Origin: a virus
Direction: 5' to 3' (one strand)
Virus record (IMG/VR): IMGVR_UViG_3300032116_000125
Location: 1 to 64,000 of that record
DNA: 64,000 bases
The notes beneath the pieces were generated by a model. The model saw only the letters and a list, made by a program, of their open reading frames with translations. It was not told where the DNA came from and made no database searches. Each line of letters starts with the position of its first letter. Positions within the stretch are counted from its first letter, which is position 1. Shown one piece after another: positions 7,586 to 16,067 of the stretch. The position numbers and the translations under genes were made by a program.

Positions 7586-7987
7586 ATGACAGTTGCACCC
7601 GTTCCCATGTTCCCCGAGAAGGGCACTCCCGTGTTTGAGCGCTCCTTCGCCCCGAGCATCCCCGGTAACCGTGGACCGCTCCGTTTTGAGGAAGGTGTCG
7701 CCACCGACACGGACGTTCCTTACGACTTCGGCGTTGGCGCTTACGAGGACACCGCTCCCTCGCCCATGCGGATGAACCACAATAACCCTGAGATGTTCTA
7801 CAAGTACGCTGAGGAGACCATGCGTGAGCGTGCTCACGTTGGTTCGGCCTCTTGGATTGAGGCCCCCACCGTGCTCGGTGAGTTCGTTCAGGGTTCCATG
7901 GCTGGCGACATGATGCCGCAGTTTGAGTACTCGTACAACACGGGTGGTCACATGAACCGCCCGAACCCGACCGTCGTTTACGACTGA
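7586..7987 (+). CDS. Hypothetical virion-operon protein
   Basis: 133 aa behind a strong AGGAGG site. Pro-, Met- and aromatic-rich with little predicted secondary structure except a central helix (NNPEMFYKYAEETMRERAHVG). High GC and strong codon bias resemble the capsid gene, which suggests high expression. It resembles no family I recognise. Place between terminase and portal suggests a head-associated or packaging accessory role. Confidence 0.65.
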   Translation: MTVAPVPMFPEKGTPVFERSFAPSIPGNRGPLRFEEGVATDTDVPYDFGVGAYEDTAPSPMRMNHNNPEMFYKYAEETMRERAHVGSASWIEAPTVLGEFVQGSMAGDMMPQFEYSYNTGGHMNRPNPTVVYD

Positions 7988-7989
7988 GC

Positions 7990-8433
7990 ATGTACGGCAC
8001 CGAGAACTTCTCGGTGACTTACCCGAAACCTGTCAGCGCCATCGGGGAGTCCCCGCAACTATCGTCGTACGCGGAGATGGCAAGCCGCTTTGCCCGCGTG
8101 CGTAGTGGCTTTGGCATTACCCCTGCAAAGTCATACCTGACGGACACCGCCGTATCCAACCCGTTCGTACCCAGCCCCATGGGGGGCAAGCGTGCGTTGC
8201 TGGGACCCCGGCGCCTAGAGGGCATGGGTGAGTTTGTATTGGACCCCATGCAGAACTTTAAGCCGGAAACGCTGGACTTGGAGGGCTACAAATACCGCTC
8301 TAAGATCGCGGCCCCTCAGAAGGACAGCAACGGTACGGCATCCATTAGGCGTAAGGGGCTTAGCGCCTATAAGCGCGTTAAGGCTGGTAAAAACCCTAAC
8401 CCGCCCGCACTCCCGAAAACGAAGGTGTACTGA
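7990..8433 (+). CDS. Hypothetical basic protein between terminase and portal
   Basis: 147 aa, starting two bases after the previous stop and ending in a TGATG coupling. The N-terminal half is Ser/Pro-rich; the C-terminal third is strongly basic (RRKGLSAYKRVKAGKNPNPP), consistent with nucleic-acid binding. No family recognised. Confidence 0.6.
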   Translation: MYGTENFSVTYPKPVSAIGESPQLSSYAEMASRFARVRSGFGITPAKSYLTDTAVSNPFVPSPMGGKRALLGPRRLEGMGEFVLDPMQNFKPETLDLEGYKYRSKIAAPQKDSNGTASIRRKGLSAYKRVKAGKNPNPPALPKTKVY

Positions 8434-9353
8434 TGGCTTTTTTTGATGTACCCAAGAGTACCGGACCTGATGACAAGACACCGGAACAGTTCATGGCTAA
8501 CACGGCTAGGCGGCTAGTTACCATGGGGATGCACTTGCCTAACCACGTTATTGAGTCAGGGCGCCAGTGGTACCCAGTCGTACATGAGGCGGCGAAAAAG
8601 ACGGTGGGCATGGATACCGCGGAGGGTCGTCGCATTAAAGACATCAGTACTGCGGGGGGCATTATTGCGGCAGTGTCCCCTAATCTGGACTTTGACTCCC
8701 GAAACATTCACGCTGTAACTGAATTGGCAGGTTTGGAGTCTTCTGACTGGGACATGATCCGCCGCAGTGCTACCGCTAAGCAGGCTGACGGTAAAACACA
8801 GGCACCGCGTAATCCTGAAGTGACCGCAATGCTTCGGGAAAAAGCCCCATCTTTGGTTAGTTCTTACGATACCGGGTTGGTTAAGGCGCACAGATTGCTT
8901 AGTGGCGATCAACTCCGAGATGTCCTACCGCGGGCATCGGCACCAAAAACCTCGCATTTTGCCGATAACATTATTAATCCATTTGAAGATACCGGAGTCA
9001 CGGTGGATTATCGCCACCACGACATTGTTGCGAATCAGATGATATCTCCAAAAGTCTCTCGTGGCATCAGCACCGCAGATTTGAAGACTGCGGGGCGGCG
9101 TACTCGGTATGAGGACATTGAACATATAACACGGCTGGCTTCCACTCTTGCCGGTAAGCGTGACGAGCGCTTCCGCGGCATCTTGCCCCATGACATGCAG
9201 GCCATTCTATGGATGGGTGGCAAGCATATTGAGACGCAAGGCGGAGCCCGCAGAGTCGGTCCCGCAAGAAAAGGTCAACCGTATACTACGGAGACTGGTG
9301 CGCCGCTACCCCGAGACGCTCACTTCTGGGTTGGTACCGCGGATCACTTGTAA
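8433..9353 (+). CDS. Conserved-looking hypothetical protein with helical core
   Basis: 306 aa. Mostly helical, with notable segments STAGGIIAAVSPNLDFDSR (about 72-90), a His pair in VDYRHHDIVANQM (about 191-203) and basic GARRVGPARKGQP near the end. The start overlaps the previous stop (TGATG). It has the size and composition of a globular enzyme, but I cannot assign it to a family with confidence. The PNLDFDSRNIHAV and YRHHDIV segments could contribute to a metal site. Confidence 0.6.
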   Translation: MAFFDVPKSTGPDDKTPEQFMANTARRLVTMGMHLPNHVIESGRQWYPVVHEAAKKTVGMDTAEGRRIKDISTAGGIIAAVSPNLDFDSRNIHAVTELAGLESSDWDMIRRSATAKQADGKTQAPRNPEVTAMLREKAPSLVSSYDTGLVKAHRLLSGDQLRDVLPRASAPKTSHFADNIINPFEDTGVTVDYRHHDIVANQMISPKVSRGISTADLKTAGRRTRYEDIEHITRLASTLAGKRDERFRGILPHDMQAILWMGGKHIETQGGARRVGPARKGQPYTTETGAPLPRDAHFWVGTADHL

Positions 9354-9583
9354 TCTTGAAGAACGTCCCAAGCGTCTTCAAGTAACAGCATTGTTTCTTG
9401 GATATTATCCATAGTTATTGAACATGTGTAACTTTCTAGCGCTTTAAATACAACTTCAAAATCATCTCTTGTAAGGGTCACATACTGTCCGTCAGTCATG
9501 GTACAAACATTATCAGAACCTTGAATTGAGATAACAATCTCGGCGTCTTTGGCCCTCTGATAACCTCTCCTTCCCAACGACAT
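9344..9583 (-). CDS. Lone minus-strand small acidic protein (uncertain)
   Basis: Up to 79 aa from the ATG at 9583; an internal ATG at 9499 would give 51 aa (MTDGQYVTLTRDDFEVV...). The C-terminal half has a convincing amphipathic, acidic pattern (NIQETMLLLEDAWDVLQDY). It is convergent with the upstream gene, overlapping its 3' end by 10 bases, and fills the only larger gap in this operon. The start is unclear because no good Shine-Dalgarno precedes either ATG. Confidence 0.45.
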   Translation of the reverse strand: MSLGRRGYQRAKDAEIVISIQGSDNVCTMTDGQYVTLTRDDFEVVFKALESYTCSITMDNIQETMLLLEDAWDVLQDYK

Positions 9584-9595
9584 AAGGAGAGAACA

Positions 9596-9754
9596 GTGCA
9601 CCCCGGAGATGCGGAACTGCTTGAAACATACTTGACAAGAATCGCCCCCAGAGGCTATCAAGAAGAGCAGGAAGTGCTACGGTTACTGTCGGTGCTTAAG
9701 GGCATCCAGAAGTCGTCATACCATAAGGAGCAGAAAGTTGAGCGAGTTAAGTAA
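9596..9754 (+). CDS. Small helical protein with GTG start
   Basis: 52 aa. AAGGAGAG at 9584-9591 precedes the GTG at 9596. The protein (HPGDAELLETYLTRIAP, then EEQEVLRLLSVLKGIQK) is helical and charged. It overlaps the next gene, whose TTG start at 9738 uses an AAGGAG site inside this frame. Such coupling and good ribosome sites make it probably real. Unknown function. Confidence 0.55.
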   Translation: MHPGDAELLETYLTRIAPRGYQEEQEVLRLLSVLKGIQKSSYHKEQKVERVK

Positions 9755-10007
9755 GGAGTTACTCTCGCGTACGCCCGTGAACTGGGGTTGCGGTATTGCA
9801 ACTTTGCGCGAAACCCTAAACGACGAAGACAGGAACACCCTTGATTTGTCGCTTGACCGTATCAAGGCAGACACCGGTCAGGGTCGTTCTAAGGTGTACT
9901 CTTCATCATGGCTTGAAAAAGTCCTTAAAAACCACGGACACTCAATCAGCAGAAGCACGATTGAACGACACATAAGAGGGAAGTGCAGTTGTGGCAAGTC
10001 TCAGTGA
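9738..10007 (+). CDS. Small helix-turn-helix-like protein
   Basis: 89 aa with a TTG start behind AAGGAG (9724-9729). The C-terminal half (WLEKVLKNHGHSISRSTIERHIRG) fits a helix-turn-helix, followed by a CSCG tail. It overlaps the next gene by 17 bases. DNA-binding small proteins close to a terminase can be small terminase subunits; that is possible here but unproven. It could equally be a regulator paired with the downstream phosphoesterase. Confidence 0.6.
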   Translation: MSELSKELLSRTPVNWGCGIATLRETLNDEDRNTLDLSLDRIKADTGQGRSKVYSSSWLEKVLKNHGHSISRSTIERHIRGKCSCGKSQ

Positions 10008-11130
10008 CGATCTCAACACCCCGCCGTCAAAGGTAACCCTCGGCAAGATTGCCGACCTCCTTCAGCGCAATAACATTGACGTTGACGAGGTTGGTTCAAT
10101 CAAGCGGGTGTCTCTGTACCAGAGCATGATCAAGAACGACGTTGGTCAGGCCGAGGTGCACGACCTCATGGGCATCCAGTTCAACCCCAAGTGGGCAGAC
10201 GGACCCGAGTGGCCGGTGGTCCAACCCGGCCCCGCAATCAAGGTACCCATTCGTAAAGCCACCGCCAAGGACACCGAGGGCTATAAGACGGCGGTAATCC
10301 TTCCCGATATGCAGATCGGCTATTATCGGGGGCCCAACGGACTGGAGCCCACTCATGACGAAGAAGCGCTTGCCATTGCTCTGGCAATTACCCGAAAACT
10401 CAACCCCGATAGAGTCGTCATGGTCGGAGATAATCTGGATTTCCCCGAGTTTGGAAAGTACCGGTTATCTAGTGCCTACGCTCTCACAACCCAAGCCTCC
10501 ATTGACCGAGCCACAACGCTCTGCGCGGAAATCCGGGCGGCGGCGCCGAACGCAGAAATAGATTGGATTTCTGGTAACCATGAAGAACGCCTCAGTAATT
10601 TCCTTATTGACAACGCAAAAGCCTCGTTCGGCATTCGGAAAGGTAACACTCCAGATTCTTGGCCTGTTCTTAGCGTTCCTTATCTATGTCGTTTTGATGA
10701 TTACGGGATTAACTATGTGGCTGGTTATCCGGCTGGACAAGTCTGGATTAATCAAAGGCTTAAAGTCATTCATGGCAACAAAGTCCGGTCTAATGGTTCA
10801 ACCGCTCACGCCTACCTCAACGACAGCAAGGTCAGCGTCGTCTACGGGCACATTCACCGTAGGGAATGGTGCGAAAAGACCCGTCAGGATTGGGACGGTG
10901 CAAAGACCGTCATGGCGGCGTCACCGGGCACGTTAGCCCGCTGTGATGGGGCTGTGCCCAGCACCAAGGGCGGAATTGACTTGGACGGGCGCCCTTTGAC
11001 CATTGTTGAGGACTGGCAACAGGGCCTCGCGGTGGTGACGTATGAGGAAGGCGAAGGGCAGTTCTGGTATGAGCAGGTTCCGATTCACAATACGAGTGCC
11101 TTTTTCCGTGGTAAGGTTTACCAGCCGTAA
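9991..11130 (+). CDS. Calcineurin-like metallophosphoesterase
   Basis: 379 aa, GTG start. Residues about 95-330 contain the five metal-binding blocks of the superfamily: LPDMQIGYY (about 104; Gln in place of the usual His of DxH), VGDNLD (about 143), GNHEE (about 194), VIHGN (about 258) and GHIHR (about 285). The N-terminal 90 residues look like a helical adaptor. Targets may be nucleic acids, cyclic nucleotides or phosphoproteins. Phosphoesterases near terminase genes occur in many actinophages, and their role there is unclear. The DxQ variant is worth noting. Confidence 0.85.
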   Translation: MASLSDDLNTPPSKVTLGKIADLLQRNNIDVDEVGSIKRVSLYQSMIKNDVGQAEVHDLMGIQFNPKWADGPEWPVVQPGPAIKVPIRKATAKDTEGYKTAVILPDMQIGYYRGPNGLEPTHDEEALAIALAITRKLNPDRVVMVGDNLDFPEFGKYRLSSAYALTTQASIDRATTLCAEIRAAAPNAEIDWISGNHEERLSNFLIDNAKASFGIRKGNTPDSWPVLSVPYLCRFDDYGINYVAGYPAGQVWINQRLKVIHGNKVRSNGSTAHAYLNDSKVSVVYGHIHRREWCEKTRQDWDGAKTVMAASPGTLARCDGAVPSTKGGIDLDGRPLTIVEDWQQGLAVVTYEEGEGQFWYEQVPIHNTSAFFRGKVYQP

Positions 11131-11143
11131 CAAAGGGATTACC

Positions 11144-11425
11144 ATGTCAAAAAAGCACAAAATCAAGGCTGTCATGGTGGTTTGGGACGATGCGTTTGAC
11201 GGGCCCGGGGGGTGGGTGTACCCCGACAAATACCGACCCTTCATTGTTGACCCCCTTACTATTGGCTGGATGCTGAGCAACGATGACGATAAGTACCTCA
11301 CCCTGTACTCCTCGTATTATTACGATGAGGAGGGGGATTTAATATGCTCAAATCCTATGCATATTCCTCGTGGTATGATTAAGTCCATTACTCCCATTAA
11401 AACGAAGAAGATCGGGGGCCGGTAA
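11144..11425 (+). CDS. Hypothetical protein in virion operon
   Basis: 93 aa, starting at the ATG at 11144 (MSKKHKIKAVMVVWDDAFDG); a longer in-frame start at 11042 lies inside the phosphoesterase gene and is unlikely. Contains aromatic-rich strands (YLTLYSSYYYDEEGDLIC) and a basic C-terminus (PIKTKKIGGR). The pattern suggests a small beta-rich fold. Its stop overlaps the next start (TAATG). No family recognised. Confidence 0.6.
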   Translation: MSKKHKIKAVMVVWDDAFDGPGGWVYPDKYRPFIVDPLTIGWMLSNDDDKYLTLYSSYYYDEEGDLICSNPMHIPRGMIKSITPIKTKKIGGR

Positions 11426-12051
11426 TGGCGCGACGCAAGGCACGGGGTAGTCGGGCAGGTCTCCGACGAGGGGAACTTTCTCAGGCTGAAATTGAAAAGA
11501 GCGGCCCCCAGCAACCCGGGGAAGGTTTTTCTATCCGTACCTCCGGTCGTGGCGCCGGTGGCCCCGCACGCAATGTGTTCTCTGTGGGGTACGCCCCGGA
11601 GGCTGGGCGTGGTGCTGAAGTCGCTGTAGACCCCCGCGAACCCGCGGCCGACCAGTTGCTGGCATTTAACCGTGCTAATGCTGACGTACTCGGTACCCCC
11701 GGTGCCAACATGATTCAGGGTGGCTGGCATGATCCTGATTCTGGTGTCGTTCAGCAAGACACCTCGGTGGCTTTGCCCCTGACTGCCTCCGGACTCGGAG
11801 CCGCTATGGCTATTGGTGCACAGAGCCGTCAGGAAGCCATTGGCATGCTCGGACCATCGGCTAAAGCCCCGTACATCAGGGATGTCAACATCCCGAAGCA
11901 CTTGCATCCAGACCAGTTCGTCTGGGAAGAGGGCACTTCTCCCCGCGTGGAAAAGGCGGGGGGAGTCGTGCGTATTACGCCAACCCGTGGTGAGATGATC
12001 GGCGTAGAAGCCGACATTCTTGCTGAGCAAATGGGTCTACCTAAGGACTAA
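11425..12051 (+). CDS. Hypothetical basic/glycine-rich protein before portal
   Basis: 208 aa. The N-terminus is Arg-rich and disordered (ARRKARGSRAGLRRGELSQAE), followed by a Gly/Pro-rich section and a C-terminal globular part (PLTASGLGAAMAIGAQSRQEAIGML, later EKAGGVVRITPTRGEMIGVEADILAEQ). No family is recognised. It is directly upstream of the portal gene with no gap, suggesting a packaging or head role. Confidence 0.6.
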   Translation: MARRKARGSRAGLRRGELSQAEIEKSGPQQPGEGFSIRTSGRGAGGPARNVFSVGYAPEAGRGAEVAVDPREPAADQLLAFNRANADVLGTPGANMIQGGWHDPDSGVVQQDTSVALPLTASGLGAAMAIGAQSRQEAIGMLGPSAKAPYIRDVNIPKHLHPDQFVWEEGTSPRVEKAGGVVRITPTRGEMIGVEADILAEQMGLPKD

Positions 12052-12057
12052 TACTTA

Positions 12058-13728
12058 ATGCCTGTTGATTTTTGGTCGCCATCCTATAGAGCCTCGTCCA
12101 GTGACCTGACGGTCGCCATCTCGCCCCTTGGGCTGGTGGAGTTGGCTGACGAAGAGTTTGAGGTCCATGGCCCCCGCCTGAATCGCTACTCGTCCTGCTG
12201 GGCGTGGTATTTGGGACACCACTGGTCGTACCGCCGTGAGATGGGCGAGCAGAACATCACCATGAACTACGTCCGTACCATGTCGGACTACATCACGAAC
12301 TTCTGTTTTGGTAAGGGCATCCAGTTCAAAGTGCCTGAGCAGAACGGCGCCATCATTCCCCATCTCCTCCATGAGGTCTGGGAAAACCATAACTCTAAGC
12401 ATTATGTGCTTTGGGAGATGGGTCAGTTGGCCGGTGTTACTGGCGATTGCTTTGTCAAGGTCGCTTACGAGGAGCCGTACGTTGACCCCGCTGGTATTGG
12501 TCATGCAGGCCGAGTTCGTATTATCCCCCTTAACCCCGCGCACTGCTTCCCTGAGTACCACCCCCATGACCGCGACCGTATCCTGCGTTTTAAACTGAAG
12601 TACCGCTTCTGGGGAACCAGCCCCGAGGGTACCCGGCAGGTCTATACCTTCACGGAAATCCTCACTGACGAGTCGGTAGAGCAATATATCAACGACGAGT
12701 TGATTGACCAGTACCCGAACGCCATTGGTCTTATCCCTATTGTCCACATTCCTAACATGACGATCTCGTCGTCGCCATGGGGTCAGTCGGACATCTGGGA
12801 CATCATCTCTCTGAACCGTGAGTTGAACGAAAAGATGACCGAGGTCTCGGACATCATCAACTACCACGCCGCCCCGGTGACCATCATTACCGGCGCTAAG
12901 GCCAGCCAGTTGGAGCGTGGCCCTAAGAAGGTCTGGGCCGGTCTACCCAAGGACGCCTCGGTGTACAACTTGGAGTCCCGTGGCGAGATGGCTGGCGCTC
13001 TGGAGTACATCCAGTTCATTAAGCGGGCTATGCACGAGATCACTGGTGTGCCTGAGACTGCATTGGGACAATTCCAACCCGTGTCTAACACCTCTGGCGT
13101 TGCCTTGGCCATCCAATACCAGCCCATGATGAATCGCTATAACCAGAAGAAGATTCACTTTACGAAGGGTCTGGAGAAGGTTAATGAGATCATCATCCGT
13201 ACATGCGCGGTATTTGAGCCTCAAATGCTCCAGTTTAATCCCGGGGTGGCGGCACCTCCCGAGCCCGATCAAGCGTTGGTTCTTGACCCCGCCGACCCCG
13301 TGGTTTACCAGACGCAAATCCACTGGCCGGAACCGCTTCCGGTGGATGTCCTTATCAAACTTAATGAAGTTCAGGCCAAGTTGTCGCTTGGCTTGGAGTC
13401 CAAGCGCGGTGCTCTCAAGATTCTTGGGGAAGAGTTCCCGAACGAGAAAATGCTTGAAATCTTTGAGGAATTGCGTGATGATGCTCTTGATCAGGGTGCG
13501 CTAGATATGTTGCGTGCTCAGATTCAGCAAGCCGTAATGCTAACTACAGGTATTATTCCCGGACAAGAGGGAGAAAGTAGTGTAGTATCTGCGGGAGGTG
13601 AAGCAGGTGGTGGTCCTCTCCCGGGAGTACCAGCCATCGGTGACGCCGAAGGACAGATGATTAACAACATAATCCAAAGGGCATACGGAGCAAGGTTCGC
13701 CCAGCGCCGTTTGCCAGACGAAGAATAA
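12058..13728 (+). CDS. Portal protein
   Basis: 556 aa. Features typical of phage portals: an N-terminal wing with WAWYLGHHWSYRREMGEQNITMNYVRTMSDYI (about 50-80), and the conserved clip/stem region with ISLNRELNEKMTEVSDIINYHAAP (about 250-273), ITGVPETALGQF (about 330-341) and NTSGVALAIQYQPMMNRYNQKK (about 346-367). The C-terminus is helical and acidic. Position after terminase and before scaffold and capsid confirms it. It forms the dodecameric DNA channel at one head vertex. Confidence 0.9.
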   Translation: MPVDFWSPSYRASSSDLTVAISPLGLVELADEEFEVHGPRLNRYSSCWAWYLGHHWSYRREMGEQNITMNYVRTMSDYITNFCFGKGIQFKVPEQNGAIIPHLLHEVWENHNSKHYVLWEMGQLAGVTGDCFVKVAYEEPYVDPAGIGHAGRVRIIPLNPAHCFPEYHPHDRDRILRFKLKYRFWGTSPEGTRQVYTFTEILTDESVEQYINDELIDQYPNAIGLIPIVHIPNMTISSSPWGQSDIWDIISLNRELNEKMTEVSDIINYHAAPVTIITGAKASQLERGPKKVWAGLPKDASVYNLESRGEMAGALEYIQFIKRAMHEITGVPETALGQFQPVSNTSGVALAIQYQPMMNRYNQKKIHFTKGLEKVNEIIIRTCAVFEPQMLQFNPGVAAPPEPDQALVLDPADPVVYQTQIHWPEPLPVDVLIKLNEVQAKLSLGLESKRGALKILGEEFPNEKMLEIFEELRDDALDQGALDMLRAQIQQAVMLTTGIIPGQEGESSVVSAGGEAGGGPLPGVPAIGDAEGQMINNIIQRAYGARFAQRRLPDEE

Positions 13729-13781
13729 AACCGTTATCCCAAATCAGTCAGTAAAAGCCCAACAAGCAAGAGGTAAAAGAA

Positions 13782-14561
13782 ATGAATATTCAGGACGGTG
13801 ACGGGATCGTGATCCCGGTATCCAACGACACTCAGGAAACACCCACGGCTCGCCCGGAAGGTCGTGTTTTCACCGAATCCGAGGTTGAAGCAATTCGCCG
13901 TCAGGAGAAGGACAAACTGTATAAGCGTGTTGAAGACGCTGACGGTCGTGTCCGTACCCTTGAGGAGCAGTTGTCTGTCATCTCTCAGGAGCGCGAAGCG
14001 GCCCGCCAAGAGGCCGCAGAACGAGCCCGCGCCGAGGCGGAGATTCTCCGTCAGCGTGAAGCCGAGGAATTGAGCGCCAAGGAACTTCTCTCCAAGCGTG
14101 AGGACGAGTTCAACCAGCGCATCAATCAGGTGGAGCAGGAATGGCGGAGCAAGTTTGAAGAAATTGAGCGCCAGCGTCAGGCGCAGGAGGCCCTCCTTGA
14201 GAAGGAGCGGCGCATCCAGCAGATTGAGTCTTACCGCCAGCGTCGTATGGCGGAGGAGCAAGAGACTATTATCCCCGAACTTCGTGACCTTATTTCGGGA
14301 AATAGTGAAGAAGATATTGATAATAGTATTGCTGTACTCCGTGAGCGCAGTAATGCTATAATTGAATCAATCCAACAGGCGACTTCCCAAAGCCGTCTGC
14401 GGGGACCGCAGGTAACTGCGCCCCCGACTGGGCCAATGGAAAACCAATCGGAATACCAGACGCTGTCGGCGGATGACATCCGCCAAATGCCGATGGATCA
14501 GTACATGAAAATGCGTGAACGGCTCATGCAAGCGGCTCGGTCCCCCCGAGGGCGCTTCTAA
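13782..14561 (+). CDS. Capsid scaffold protein
   Basis: 259 aa, almost entirely charged coiled coil from about 30 to 165 (heptads rich in Glu, Arg, Gln, e.g. REAARQEAAERARAEAEILRQ), followed by a helical region and a Gln/Pro-rich linker. The C-terminus is a basic helix (MDQYMKMRERLMQAARSPRGRF), the usual site of contact with the coat protein. It sits immediately before the major capsid gene, the standard place for a scaffold. No protease signature is visible. Confidence 0.85.
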   Translation: MNIQDGDGIVIPVSNDTQETPTARPEGRVFTESEVEAIRRQEKDKLYKRVEDADGRVRTLEEQLSVISQEREAARQEAAERARAEAEILRQREAEELSAKELLSKREDEFNQRINQVEQEWRSKFEEIERQRQAQEALLEKERRIQQIESYRQRRMAEEQETIIPELRDLISGNSEEDIDNSIAVLRERSNAIIESIQQATSQSRLRGPQVTAPPTGPMENQSEYQTLSADDIRQMPMDQYMKMRERLMQAARSPRGRF

Positions 14562-14599
14562 CCAAAACCCAACAACAACCTATCCCGGAGGATATTCAA

Positions 14600-15709
14600 A
14601 TGGCCCTTCCCGCCCCTGTAGGGGGTGCGATCACCGGAGCAGGTCTTGGTTCCATCACCACGACCGGCTACTCCAGCGACGCGACCCTCTCGCCCGCAAT
14701 CCAGCAAATCTGGTCCAAGGAGATTCTGTTTCAGGCGATGCCCGTGCTTCGCTTTGAGCAGTTCGCCGTGAAGAAGACCGAACTCGGCGTCATGCCCGGT
14801 CTGACCATCAACTTCATGCGCTACAACAACCTCAGCGTCAACGAGGACTCGGGTGCGACCCTTACCGAAGGTGTTCGCATGGAGCCCACCTCGCTGTCGG
14901 CTAGCCAGATTCAGATCACCGTGTCTGAGCATGGTCAGGCTGTTGCCGTGACTGAACTCCTGCTCAATGCGTCGTTTGACGACGTCATGGCCTCGTCGTC
15001 GCGCCTCCTCGGCCGTCACATGGCTCAGAGCATGGACATTCAGGCTCGTAACACCCTGTACAAGGCTGGCGTGCCGTTCGGCGGCGGGTCGGCTGTGGCT
15101 CCGAGCGTCGTGTTCGGTCGCACCGCGGCCTCGGCTCGTGGCGCCATCAGCCCCTACGATGCCGGTACCCTCGGCACCGCCTCGGCCCCCGGCTACCTCA
15201 GCCCGGCTTCCATCAAGGACGCCGTGGAGGTGCTCGCTGGTCAGAACATCCCGCGTCTGGGCGACACCTATGTGTGCTTCGTTCACCCGTCGCAGAGCCG
15301 CTCGCTCCGTGACTGGCCGGAGTTCATTGAAGTCACGAAGTACGCCGCCCCCGGCAACTTCATGCTCGGTGAAATCGGCCGTCTGTACGATGTGGTGTTC
15401 ATTGAGACCACGCAGGTCAAGAAGGGCTTGGACGCCACCGCGGCTTCCTCGTCTCTGTACGACCTCGGCGCGACCCTTGACTCGGCTTCGGCCGCTGGCT
15501 TCCAAGAGAACGCTGACGCCTACAACGCCATCATGATCGGTGACAACGCCTTCGGTCACGCCATCGCCCTCCCGGTTGAACTCCGCGACGGTGGTGTCAT
15601 TGACTTCGGTCGTGAGCACGGTCTGGCGTGGTACGCGATCTGGGGCTTCGGAGTCATCACTCACGAGAGCCGCGTGATCCTCAACACCCTCGGTGGTGCG
15701 ATTTCCTGA
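14600..15709 (+). CDS. Major capsid protein (HK97-like fold, inferred)
   Basis: 369 aa, between scaffold and neck genes with a GGAGG site. Features of HK97-type coats: an N-terminal arm, an E-loop-like region (INFMRYNNLSVNEDSGATLTEG), a spine-helix-type segment (FDDVMASSSRLLGRHMAQSMDIQARN), and a C-terminal A-domain ending in a hydrophobic strand (GLAWYAIWGFGVITHESRVILNTL). Codon use is the strongest in the window (GCC, CTC, ACC preferred), as expected for the most abundant virion protein. Confidence 0.88.
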   Translation: MALPAPVGGAITGAGLGSITTTGYSSDATLSPAIQQIWSKEILFQAMPVLRFEQFAVKKTELGVMPGLTINFMRYNNLSVNEDSGATLTEGVRMEPTSLSASQIQITVSEHGQAVAVTELLLNASFDDVMASSSRLLGRHMAQSMDIQARNTLYKAGVPFGGGSAVAPSVVFGRTAASARGAISPYDAGTLGTASAPGYLSPASIKDAVEVLAGQNIPRLGDTYVCFVHPSQSRSLRDWPEFIEVTKYAAPGNFMLGEIGRLYDVVFIETTQVKKGLDATAASSSLYDLGATLDSASAAGFQENADAYNAIMIGDNAFGHAIALPVELRDGGVIDFGREHGLAWYAIWGFGVITHESRVILNTLGGAIS

Positions 15710-15732
15710 ACTTAGGTTCAGATGAGATGTCG

Positions 15733-15759
15733 GCGGTGGGGGCCTATGGCCCTCACCGC
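15733..15759. terminator. Hairpin downstream of major capsid gene
   Basis: GCGGTGGGGGCC (15733-15744), loop TAT, GGCCCTCACCGC (15748-15759): a 12-bp stem with one G-U wobble. No U-tract follows, so it may be a weak terminator, an attenuator of downstream expression, or a 3' end stabiliser of capsid mRNA. Confidence 0.65.
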
Positions 15760-15795
15760 TGATAATCTAAATACCAAACAACAAGGAGAAGAAGA

Positions 15796-16059
15796 ATGGC
15801 AACCAGTAAAAACAACCCGGCTTTTGCCGAACTTGACGACACCGCCGATGTGGTGGAAGTCATTGAAGAGACCCCCGTGGTCTCTGCCCCCAAGTCTGCC
15901 CCGGCGCAGGACAACCTCGTCACGGCCCGTGTTAAGGGAACGTGGAAGATGTTCTGGGGCCGTGCAACTTACGATTTTGAAGATGGTAAGCGTTACCGCA
16001 TCCCCCGCGATCTGTACGACTACCTCGTGCGACATTCAAACATTTACGACACCGTCTGA
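15796..16059 (+). CDS. Small head-proximal protein
   Basis: 87 aa. An acidic disordered N-terminus (to about residue 40) precedes a compact domain with TWKMFWGRATYDFEDGKRYRIPRDLYDYLVRHSNIYDT. The DGKRYRIPRDLYDYL motif recurs, as far as I recall, in short proteins directly after capsid genes of actinophages; their role is not known to me. Probably a minor head protein. Confidence 0.65.
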   Translation: MATSKNNPAFAELDDTADVVEVIEETPVVSAPKSAPAQDNLVTARVKGTWKMFWGRATYDFEDGKRYRIPRDLYDYLVRHSNIYDTV

Positions 16060-16067
16060 GGTAACTA

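Noticed and set aside
12055-12867. 270-aa antisense frame over the portal gene
   Set aside because: Mirror frame of a GC-rich coding sequence, without a ribosome site or family match.
14558-15664. 368-aa open frame antisense to the major capsid gene
   Set aside because: It arises from strong codon bias in the capsid gene; the protein has no recognisable pattern, and the plus strand clearly encodes the coat protein.
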